Positions 42,476 through 49,798 of a stretch of DNA of 64,000 nt are shown here, piece by piece. The position numbers and the translations under genes were made by a program. Under the pieces are notes generated by a model. That model was not told where the DNA came from, did not search any database, and was given only the letters and a program-made list of their open reading frames with translations. Within the stretch, counting starts at the first letter, position 1; each line of letters begins with the position of its first letter. This DNA is from Nocardia inohanensis NBRC 100128 (GTDB lineage Bacteria; Actinomycetota; Actinomycetes; Mycobacteriales; Mycobacteriaceae), in the NCBI RefSeq assembly GCF_001612945.1, contig NZ_BDBK01000021.1, forward strand, positions 61,567 to 125,566, read 5' to 3'.

Positions 42476-44980
42476 TCAGGTTGCGGAGCGCTGGGCGGCG
42501 AATTTGCGGAGGGATACGACTTGGTCGGGGTCCAGGGAGGGGCGGACGGCGGCGCGGGCGGCGGTCATGTCGGCGGCGGTGACGGTGGCGGCGTCGACAT
42601 TGCGGCGCATCGCGGTGAGGGCGGCTTCGCGGAGCAGGGCGGCGCAGTCCGCGGCCGAGTAGCCGTCGAGGTCGGCGGCGAGCTTCTTGAGATTGACGCC
42701 GCGGGCCAGGGGGACGGATTTGGCGGCGGTGCGGAGGATTTCGGCGCGCGCGGCGGTGTCCGGCGGGGGGACGAAGACCAGGCGTTCCAGGCGGCCGGGG
42801 CGGGTGAGCGCCGGGTCGATGAGGTCGGGGCGGTTGGTCGCGCCGACCACCACCACATCGCGGAGGGGTTCGGCACCGTCCAGTTCGGTGAGAAGGGCGG
42901 CCACCACGCGATCGGTGACCCCGGAGTCGGTGTTCTGGCCGCGGCGGGGAGCGAGGGCGTCGATTTCGTCGAGGAAGATCAGCGAGGGGGCGGAATCGCG
43001 GGCGCGCTGGAACAATTCGCGCACGGCACGCTCCGAGGAGCCGACCCACTTGTCCATGAGTTCCGCGCCCTTGACCGCGTGCACGCTCAACTGCCCGGAG
43101 CCCGCCAGCGCCCGCACCAGAAAGGTCTTACCGCAGCCGGGCGGGCCGTACAGCAGAACGCCGCGCGGCGGCTCGATCCCCAATCGCGCGAACGAATCCG
43201 GGTGGCGCAGCGGCCACAGCACCGCCTCGGTCAGCGCCTGCTTGGTCTCGGCCATATCGCCGACATCATCGAGAGTCAGTGAGCCGATGGCCAACTCCTC
43301 CGACCCGGAGCGCGACAACGGGCGGATCACCTCCAGCGCGCCCACCAGATCCTCCTGCCGCAGCATCGGCTCGGAATGGTCGCGGCTGGCCCGCGAGGCC
43401 GCGCGCAACGCCGCTTCCCGCACCAGCGCGGCCAGGTCCGAGACCACGAATCCGGGTGTGCGGGAGGCGATCTCGTCCAGCTTCAGTCCCTCGGCGGGGG
43501 CTTTGCGCACCAACTGCTCCAACAGCGCGGCCCGCACGCCGGCATTCGGCAAGGGCAGCGACACCTCGCGATCGCACAGATCCGGCGCGCGCAGTCGCGG
43601 ATCCACCGCGACCGGATTGGAGGTGGTCGCCAGGACCGCCACCGCCGGAGCGGCCACCGCAGCGCGCAACTGATCCAAAATCAGCGTCGCCACCGGCTCG
43701 GCTTCCGCGGGCAGCAACGCGTCGATGTCATTGACCAGCAGAATCCCGCCCGCCCCCGAACAGATATCCGACACCGCCATCCCCACCTCCCGCAGCCGCG
43801 TCCCGCTCTCGGTCGCACCCACGGTCGGCCCGTCCAACTCCACCAGCCGCCGCGACCCCGCGACCGCCCGCGCCAGCGTGGCCTTACCCACCCCGGCCGG
43901 ACCGGTGATCAACACCCCCAAATGTGACGGCGCGCCAAGCGCTTTCAGCAACTCCGGCTCGTTCAGCGCCAGATTCAGCCACTCGGTCAACTTCGCCGCC
44001 TGCGCCTGCACCCCGGCCAGATCCGCCACCGCGACCGCCGACATCGGAGTCGGCGACAGCACCCCGGTATTCCACGCGCCGTCGCCGCCCGCGTTCGCGC
44101 CGGCTCCGGGAACCCGCCCGGCCCCCGGAAAATCGTTCGCCCCAGCGCCCGCGGACCCAGCACCGCCCGAGTCGGGTGCACCGCCGGTGCCCGCACCCTC
44201 GCGCCCGGGGCCCGCACCGGTCGCCCCGGGCCCGGCGCCGGATCCCGAACCGCCGTCGGGCACGAAGACATTTCCGTGCCCCGGGGTCGCACCGGTCGCG
44301 GGCAGCCGGGAGCTTCCGGCCGCACTCGCCGTGCCGCCGAACGGGGCAGCGGGCCGATCAGCCCGCGCCACACCGGTTCCCGTGCCGTCCCCGAACATCG
44401 ATCGCGGCCGGTCGGTGCCCGCCACCCCCGGCCCCCACGACACCGCGCTGTTCGGCTGCACACTCACCGGGCCGGGCATCGGATCGGTCGAGGTCACCGT
44501 GAGCAGTTCCGAAGTCCACGCGATTCCGAAAGTCCGCGAAAGCGCCTGCGTGGCAGCCGAAGTGCTGGTCCCCGGCCCCAGGTCTCGCGGCAGCAGCGAA
44601 ACCGTATCTCCGACAGTCACCACCTTGCCCAGCAGCGCCTGCCGCAACGTGGCCTCCGGAATCGTCCCGGTCGCCATGGCCGACCCGGTCACCGAAATCC
44701 GGCGCGCCCCAAAGACGGTCGCGGGCGACACCACCACGCTGCCGTCTTCCTTCACCCCCGCATTGGACAAGGTCACGTCATCCAGCAATGCCACCCCCGG
44801 CGGCGTGCCGGCCGGTGCCTGCGCGACCACCGCGGCCGTCCGCCGCCCGCCGATCAACGTGATCCCATCCCACTCCCGCAACCCCAGCGCCGTCAGCGCC
44901 TCCGGATGCAACCGCACCAGCCCCCGACGGGCATCGGCGGCGGATGTGTTCAGTCGAGCGGTAAGCGCGAGTTCCGGCAC
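42476..44980 (-). CDS. Cdc48-like tandem AAA ATPase
   Basis: 834 residues from the GTG at 44980, where the N-terminus (VPELALTARLN-TSAADARRG) matches the mycobacterial homologue as I recall it. An N-terminal double-psi-barrel-like domain is followed by a long Gly/Ala/Pro-rich insert, then two AAA domains. The first has GPAGVGKAT and LLVNDIDALL: the Thr of Walker A and the Asp-Glu of Walker B are altered. The second is canonical (GPPGCGKTF, LIFLDEIDAL, arginine-finger region RPGRLERLVFV). It is likely a protein-unfolding ATPase. It precedes pssA-psd in the same order as in mycobacteria, though separated by 278 bases with palindromes. Confidence 0.92.
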   Translation of the reverse strand: MPELALTARLNTSAADARRGLVRLHPEALTALGLREWDGITLIGGRRTAAVVAQAPAGTPPGVALLDDVTLSNAGVKEDGSVVVSPATVFGARRISVTGSAMATGTIPEATLRQALLGKVVTVGDTVSLLPRDLGPGTSTSAATQALSRTFGIAWTSELLTVTSTDPMPGPVSVQPNSAVSWGPGVAGTDRPRSMFGDGTGTGVARADRPAAPFGGTASAAGSSRLPATGATPGHGNVFVPDGGSGSGAGPGATGAGPGREGAGTGGAPDSGGAGSAGAGANDFPGAGRVPGAGANAGGDGAWNTGVLSPTPMSAVAVADLAGVQAQAAKLTEWLNLALNEPELLKALGAPSHLGVLITGPAGVGKATLARAVAGSRRLVELDGPTVGATESGTRLREVGMAVSDICSGAGGILLVNDIDALLPAEAEPVATLILDQLRAAVAAPAVAVLATTSNPVAVDPRLRAPDLCDREVSLPLPNAGVRAALLEQLVRKAPAEGLKLDEIASRTPGFVVSDLAALVREAALRAASRASRDHSEPMLRQEDLVGALEVIRPLSRSGSEELAIGSLTLDDVGDMAETKQALTEAVLWPLRHPDSFARLGIEPPRGVLLYGPPGCGKTFLVRALAGSGQLSVHAVKGAELMDKWVGSSERAVRELFQRARDSAPSLIFLDEIDALAPRRGQNTDSGVTDRVVAALLTELDGAEPLRDVVVVGATNRPDLIDPALTRPGRLERLVFVPPPDTAARAEILRTAAKSVPLARGVNLKKLAADLDGYSAADCAALLREAALTAMRRNVDAATVTAADMTAARAAVRPSLDPDQVVSLRKFAAQRSAT

Positions 44981-45080
44981 CAAACCATTCTGCCGCGCCC
45001 GCCCCCACTCCCGTCCCGCCTCGCCCCAACCCGCTCCGCAAACTCCTGCGCCGCCGCATCCACCCCGGCACACCAGCCTC

Positions 45081-45159
45081 GTCATCCCGGCATGCTTTCA
45101 GCCGGGATCCACACCTCAGCGAACCGTGTGGATTCCGGCCAAAAGCACGCCGGAATGAC
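45081..45159. repeat. REP-like long imperfect palindrome
   Basis: Two 34-base arms (45081-45114 and 45126-45159) are inverted copies with five mismatches and an 11-base centre. Each arm itself contains a small hairpin (CCCGGC...GCCGGG in the left arm). The core GTCATTCCGGCGTG is shared with the repeat at 32745-32788. Confidence 0.75.
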
Positions 45160-45203
45160 GGAGGTGGTTTGCCGGAATGGCGGGTTGGGGGTTCCGGAAT
45201 GCG

Positions 45204-45237
45204 ACTCGCCCGCGTCGCATATGCGACGCGGGCGAGT
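45204..45237. terminator. 34-bp perfect palindrome downstream of pssA
   Basis: ACTCGCCCGCGTCGCAT followed immediately by its exact reverse complement, with TTTCGTT on the right. It lies 22 bases after the pssA stop on the minus strand and probably terminates the psd-pssA transcript. Confidence 0.6.
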
Positions 45238-45258
45238 TTCGTTCTGAGTGGCCGGGTT

Positions 45259-46149
45259 TCAGACCTTGCTGCCGGGGCGGCGCAATCGCAGGCGGGCCGT
45301 GGAGACGCGGGCGACGCGGCCCGAGATCGGACGCTGACGGCGCTGCGCACGCCGCTGAGCGCGGCGTTCGGCGGGCTTGTGATGCCACGTCTCCGGCCGG
45401 GCCGCCACCCAGCGGGCCGAGTGGACCGCGAACGGGATGTGGCCGAGGTACAGCGCCACCAGAGCCATCATCAGGACCAGGGGGTAGGTGACGAGCAGGG
45501 CGGCGGCCAGGGCGACCAGGACCAGCAGCAGGGGAGCGGTGCGCGGGGCGACCGAGACCGACTTGATGGCCAGGGTGGGCAGCGTGCTCACGCACAGCAG
45601 GCCGGTGAAGACCGTCCAGACCGAGACCGCGGGCACGCTGGTCCACCAGCCTTCGTGGAACTGCTCGGACAGCGCGAGGGGTAGCAGCACGATCAGCGCA
45701 CCGGCCGGGGCGGGCACACCGGTGAAGTACTCCCGCTGCCAATCCGGCCGCGAGTCGTCGTCCAGCAGCGTGTTGAACCGCGCCAGCCGCAACACCATGC
45801 ACACCGCGAACATCAGCGCGATGATCCAGCCGAAACTGTCGGCGTGCAGGAAGGTCACGTACAACACCAGCGCCGGCGACACCCCGAAGGCGATGGCATC
45901 GGACAGCGAGTCCAATTCCGCGCCCATCTTGCTGGTGGCATCCAGCATGCGGGCGATGCGACCGTCCAGCATGTCGAAGATGGCGGCCGCGCCGGTCAAC
46001 GCCAGCGCGAACCCGAGCTGGGCCTCCATGGCGAACTTGACCGCCGAGAGCCCCGAGCAGAGCCCGAGAATCGTAATCATGCTCGGCAGCAATCGAACCG
46101 TGCGATTGCGCCGCCGCTGCACCGGTACCGGCGCGAGTTGTTCCATCAT
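45259..46149 (-). CDS. pssA: CDP-diacylglycerol-serine O-phosphatidyltransferase
   Basis: 296 residues, ~8 membrane helices. The CDP-alcohol phosphotransferase motif D-x2-DG-x2-AR-x8-G-x3-D-x3-D is fully present in DMLDGRIARMLDATSKMG followed by AELDSLSD. It makes phosphatidylserine from CDP-diacylglycerol and serine; psd, just upstream, decarboxylates it to phosphatidylethanolamine. The start (ATG 46149, or 46146) overlaps the psd stop as ATGA. The C-terminus carries an unusual Arg-rich tail (RRAQRRAQRRQRP...). Confidence 0.95.
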   Translation of the reverse strand: MMEQLAPVPVQRRRNRTVRLLPSMITILGLCSGLSAVKFAMEAQLGFALALTGAAAIFDMLDGRIARMLDATSKMGAELDSLSDAIAFGVSPALVLYVTFLHADSFGWIIALMFAVCMVLRLARFNTLLDDDSRPDWQREYFTGVPAPAGALIVLLPLALSEQFHEGWWTSVPAVSVWTVFTGLLCVSTLPTLAIKSVSVAPRTAPLLLVLVALAAALLVTYPLVLMMALVALYLGHIPFAVHSARWVAARPETWHHKPAERRAQRRAQRRQRPISGRVARVSTARLRLRRPGSKV

Positions 46150-46862
46150 GAATCCAGTTCGGCCAGCACCGTTTCCGCGCCGATGGTCCGCTGCCCCGGG
46201 TTGACCAGCAATTCGGTCCCGGCCGGGAAGTAGGTGTCCACGCGCGAGCCGAAGCGGATCAGGCCGTAGGTGTCGCCGATGGTCAGCTTGTCGCCGACCT
46301 TCGCCTCGCACACGATCCGGCGCGCCAGCAGCCCGGCGATCTGCACGACCGCGAACCGCTGCCCGCTGTCGGCCACGATCACCATCGAATTGCGCTCGTT
46401 GGCATCGGAGGCCTCGGGCAGATCGGCGGAGAGGAATTCGCCCTTCTTGTAGACGATCTCCTCCACGCTGCCGCTGATCGGCACCCGCTGCACGTGCACA
46501 TCCAGCACCGACAGGAAGATGCTCACCCGCGGCAACGGCAGCGTGCCCAGTCCGAGCTCGGCGGGCGGCACGGCCAGATCCACCAGGGCGACCTCACCGT
46601 CGGCGGGCGCGACGACCACGCCGGGCCGGTTCGGCGGCACCCGGTGCGGATGCCGGAAGAAGGTGGCGGTGGCGGCGGCCGCGAACAGCCCCGTGCGGCG
46701 AATCCACTTGCGCCGGAAGCCGAGTGCGGCGACGGCGAGCGGCGCCGCGACGAACGGCAGACCGGCCGGGTGCAGCGGCGGAACGGCCTTGCGCACCAGG
46801 TCGGCGACATGGCCGAGCGCGGTGGTTTCGGGAGTGCCGGGCGGGGTGGGTCGGCGGGCCAC
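46146..46862 (-). CDS. psd: phosphatidylserine decarboxylase
   Basis: 238 residues from the GTG at 46862, which gives an N-terminus like the mycobacterial enzyme (ARRP-P). Features: GFFRHP-type FFRHPHRVPP, VVVAPADGEV, SIFLSVLDVHVQRVP (His-rich conserved part), ADLPEASDANERNSM and GLIRFGSRVDTY, where the Ser after FG is the self-cleavage site that becomes the pyruvoyl cofactor. It is the short archaeal/mycobacterial-type Psd. An ATG at 46877 and one further upstream are possible alternatives. Confidence 0.95.
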   Translation of the reverse strand: MARRPTPPGTPETTALGHVADLVRKAVPPLHPAGLPFVAAPLAVAALGFRRKWIRRTGLFAAAATATFFRHPHRVPPNRPGVVVAPADGEVALVDLAVPPAELGLGTLPLPRVSIFLSVLDVHVQRVPISGSVEEIVYKKGEFLSADLPEASDANERNSMVIVADSGQRFAVVQIAGLLARRIVCEAKVGDKLTIGDTYGLIRFGSRVDTYFPAGTELLVNPGQRTIGAETVLAELDS

Positions 46863-47143
46863 TAGCTCCTCTTTCATGCGTGGATCGAATTGGTCAAGGA
46901 CCGCGTCACACACTACGTGACAGTGGCCCAACCCTCGCGGCCTCGCCTGCCGAAGTAGTTATGACCGGCAAGGCATCGATGTCCGATTGTGAGAATCCGC
47001 ACACGCATGGCACCCTGATTCGATTAATATGAGGGAGCCTCATGTCTGCGCCGTCAACGGGCTCGACCGGTGCGAAGCAGTGGGTGGGGACCCGATGAAG
47101 GTCACGTTCTGCACGCAGTACAGAGGTCTATAGGAGAAGCACC

Positions 47144-48172
47144 ATGGCTGCTCGAATTGCCTCGATAACCGGGGTAGAGCACACCGCAATACTCGGGCTC
47201 GGGGTCTACCGTCCCGCACGTGTTGTCACCAATGATGAGGTCGCGGGACCCATCGCCTCCAGCGACGAATGGATTCGCACCCGTTCGGGCATACGCACCA
47301 GGCGGTTCGCCTCGCCGGAGGAGACCATCATCTCGATGAGTTCGGCCGCCGCGCGTGATGCGTTGGAGGCGGCCGAGATAGCGCCGGGACAGGTCGACGC
47401 CGTCATCGTCGCCACCTCGACCTGGCTGCTGCTCACCCCCGCCGCCGCCCCGCAGATCGCCACCGAACTCGGGCTGAACAATGTGGCCGCCTTCGACATC
47501 TCCGCGGGCTGCGCCGGCTTCTGCCACGCGCTCGCGGTCGCCTCGGACCTGGTGAAGGGCGGCACCGCCCGGAACGTGCTGGTCATCGGCGTGGAGCGGC
47601 TCACCGACACCATCAATCCGAAGGATCGCGGCACCGCCTTCCTGTTCGCCGACGGCGCGGGCGCGGTGGTGGTCGGACCCTCCGACGAAGCGGGCATCGG
47701 CCCGACCGTGTGGGGTTCGGACGGCACCCAGCATCACGCCATCCGCCAGGACAAGGACTGGATGGAGTTCTTCGGGGAGATCGAGGAGAAGGGCCTGGAC
47801 GCCGTCCGCCCCTACCTCGCCATGGAGGGCACCGCGGTATTCCGCTGGGCCGCACACTCATTGGAGAAGGTGTGCCGCGAGGCCATCGACGTGGCGGGGT
47901 TGACCACCGAAGACCTCGACGCCATGGTTCCGCACCAGGCCAACGGCCGCATCATCGAGATCATGGCGCGCGTGCTGAAACTCCCGGACAACTGCGCCCT
48001 GGCCAATGACATCGAGGAGACCGGAAACACCTCCGCCGCTTCGATTCCCCTGGCCATGGAGGCCATGATGCGCAAGGGCGATGCCAAACCCGGCGGCACC
48101 GCCCTGCTCATCGCCTTCGGCGCGGGCCTGTCCTACGCGGCCCAGGTAGTCACGCTGCCGAACTGGAAATAG
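47144..48172 (+). CDS. beta-ketoacyl-ACP synthase III (FabH-like)
   Basis: 342 residues. The catalytic triad of KAS III is intact: Cys in DISAGCAGF, His in MVPHQANGRI and Asn in ETGNTSAAS. The N-terminus AILGLGVYRPARVV-TNDEV and WIRTRSGIRTRRF are also typical. It would condense an acyl-CoA with malonyl-ACP to prime fatty-acid or polyketide synthesis. Since mycolata use FAS-I plus FAS-II, a FabH-like enzyme may bridge the two systems; no FAS-II genes are in the window. A TAGGAGA ribosome-binding site precedes the ATG. Confidence 0.92.
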   Translation: MAARIASITGVEHTAILGLGVYRPARVVTNDEVAGPIASSDEWIRTRSGIRTRRFASPEETIISMSSAAARDALEAAEIAPGQVDAVIVATSTWLLLTPAAAPQIATELGLNNVAAFDISAGCAGFCHALAVASDLVKGGTARNVLVIGVERLTDTINPKDRGTAFLFADGAGAVVVGPSDEAGIGPTVWGSDGTQHHAIRQDKDWMEFFGEIEEKGLDAVRPYLAMEGTAVFRWAAHSLEKVCREAIDVAGLTTEDLDAMVPHQANGRIIEIMARVLKLPDNCALANDIEETGNTSAASIPLAMEAMMRKGDAKPGGTALLIAFGAGLSYAAQVVTLPNWK

Positions 48173-48196
48173 GGCCTGCGGGTCTTGAATTCCGCT

Positions 48197-48224
48197 CCGT
48201 GCGCCGCCCTCGGGCGGCGCACGG
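48197..48224. terminator. bidirectional terminator after the KAS III gene
   Basis: CCGTGCGCCGCCC and GGGCGGCGCACGG pair perfectly over 13 bp with a 2-base spacer (a slightly larger loop in practice), between two convergent genes. Confidence 0.75.
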
Positions 48225-48235
48225 GGTCCGGAGAG

Positions 48236-48922
48236 TTAACCCAGATCCCAGGCGACGGTGACCGTGAAGGTCACCGTCTGCTGGCCCGGTTCGAGATTGA
48301 AGCCGCTCGCGGGAGCCGCCTCCTTGTACATGGGTCCCGGTGCGCTGCTGCCGTTCTCGCTGATGGTCTTGACCGTCTTCAGCTTCAGCCCGGACAGATC
48401 GGCGTACTGCTGGGCGCGGCTCTTGGCATCCTCGAATGCCTTGGCCCGCGCATCGGACACCAGTTTCGAGTCGTCCTGGATATCGAAGGCCACCGAGCTG
48501 ATACGGGTGTCATTGCCGCCCGCCTTGACCGCGGCATCCAGAATCGCCGACGCCTTCGAAAGATCCCGCACCGCAACATGTACCGAGTTCGACGCCCGGT
48601 ATCCGGTGATGGTCCGCCCCTCCGGCCCGTAACTCGGCTGCACCGACAGCTCGGTGGTCTTGATGTCTTCCTTCTTGACCCCCGCCGTCACCATGGCATC
48701 GCTCATGGCTTTGGCCTTGGCGTTCACCCCGTCGACAGCGGTCGAGACGTCGGTGGCATTGACCTCCGCGCCGAGGTCGGCCTCGAGCACATCCGGTGTG
48801 CCCTGGACCTTTCCGGTCCCCGACACCGTGACGGTGCGGTCGCCCGAATCCGAGCTCCCGCACCCGCTCAGCAGTAACGCGACGCCGGCGGCCGCGGCGC
48901 AGATCCCTGTAAGTCGTCGCAT
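48236..48922 (-). CDS. SIMPL-domain (DUF541) lipoprotein
   Basis: 228 residues. A lipobox LLSGC follows the signal peptide, so it is a membrane lipoprotein. The SIMPL/DUF541 domain is seen in VTVSGTGKVQGTPDVLEADLGAEV (in pieces), KEDIKTTELSVQPSYG, ITGYRASNSVHV and AKAFEDAKSRAQQYADLSGL. Such proteins form oligomers; some relate to oxidative stress, others have unknown roles. It is followed 16 bases upstream by an SRPBCC gene in the same direction. Confidence 0.92.
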   Translation of the reverse strand: MRRLTGICAAAAGVALLLSGCGSSDSGDRTVTVSGTGKVQGTPDVLEADLGAEVNATDVSTAVDGVNAKAKAMSDAMVTAGVKKEDIKTTELSVQPSYGPEGRTITGYRASNSVHVAVRDLSKASAILDAAVKAGGNDTRISSVAFDIQDDSKLVSDARAKAFEDAKSRAQQYADLSGLKLKTVKTISENGSSAPGPMYKEAAPASGFNLEPGQQTVTFTVTVAWDLG

Positions 48923-48938
48923 ACCGCCGAAACTACGC

Positions 48939-49388
48939 TCAGGCTTCGACGGTTCGCTTGATCTTCCCGAGGGTTTCGTTCATGCCGTCCACGAGCGCCG
49001 ATTCGAAGGCTTGCTCGCCGCCGAGAATGCCGTCGATCATCTTGCGCACGATCCAGGTGACCCCGTTCGGGGTGTCGCGGCGCTGCACCAGGCGGGTGCC
49101 GGTGGCGGTCGGCTCGAGCGTGTAACTCCAGATGGTCTGGTTCTCGTTCATCCGGAACGCGATCGCCTTGTTCGGCTCGAATCGCACCACCCGCGAGGTG
49201 GTCGGGTACACGTAACCCTTGGCCTTGTTGAGATTGATGGTCCAGGTTCCGGTCTTGACCGCGCCGATCGGCTGCATGCGCAGCGTCTGCGGGCTGAACT
49301 CGCGAATCCGCTTGAGGTCCGACACGACGCTCCACACCTGCTCGGGCGCGGCGGCAATGTCGATGCTGGCTTCCAGATTGTTCGGCAA
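48939..49388 (-). CDS. SRPBCC-family protein
   Basis: 149 residues from a TTG at 49388 with GGAGG five bases upstream. The START/SRPBCC-like fold is indicated by LEASIDIAAAPEQVWSVVSDL, FRMNENQTIWSYTLEPTATGTRLVQRR and the long C-terminal helix (ESALVDGMNETLGKIK). These proteins bind hydrophobic ligands, in some cases as polyketide cyclases. Ligand unknown. The stop lies 16 bases from the start of the SIMPL gene, so they are probably one operon. Confidence 0.88.
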   Translation of the reverse strand: MPNNLEASIDIAAAPEQVWSVVSDLKRIREFSPQTLRMQPIGAVKTGTWTINLNKAKGYVYPTTSRVVRFEPNKAIAFRMNENQTIWSYTLEPTATGTRLVQRRDTPNGVTWIVRKMIDGILGGEQAFESALVDGMNETLGKIKRTVEA

Positions 49389-49563
49389 CGCTGCCTCCGT
49401 GAGACGTGACTATCGGTACCAGGAATCCTAGGCTGAAAAACGGGTAGATCACATTTCGATGGGGACGCGCTGGTCAATGTAATGAGCGGCGCACAATATG
49501 GGATAGAGGTAGCAACAGACCACAGCCACCAGCTTCCGAACGGGAAACGTGAGGTGATCGGCC

Positions 49564-49743
49564 GTGAACCTGCGCTCGCTCCTGCATCGCAAAACTGAAA
49601 CGGTCCCGCTCTTGCCGGCCGACGAAGCCCCGCCGCCGCCCGGCCGGACCGCGAAATCCAGAACCAATGGAGCGTTGGAAGAAAAACTCGAACGCCTGCT
49701 CACGCCCGGTGAGCTGGATCTGGTTCAGCATCATCGAATCTGA
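49564..49743 (+). CDS. 59-residue hypothetical protein upstream of the REC-TrxR gene
   Basis: A GTG-started frame of 59 codons ending in TGA, with GAGGTGA seven bases upstream. It reads MNLRSLLHRKTETVPLLPAD, then a Pro-rich turn, then an amphipathic helix ALEEKLERLLTPGELDLVQ. It is in the same direction as and 55 bases upstream of the receiver-flavoprotein gene. It may be a small component of that module. No family recognised. Confidence 0.45.
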   Translation: MNLRSLLHRKTETVPLLPADEAPPPPGRTAKSRTNGALEEKLERLLTPGELDLVQHHRI

Positions 49744-49798
49744 TGACGCGGCGAACGCATCCTCCAGCCGATTTGCCAAGCACAGCCATACTCGTTAG

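Noticed and set aside
42139..42582. Plus-strand protein of 147 residues through the tandem repeats
   Set aside because: Composed of repeat-derived Arg/Gly/Pro sequence and overlaps the 3' end of the AAA ATPase gene; no ribosome-binding site.
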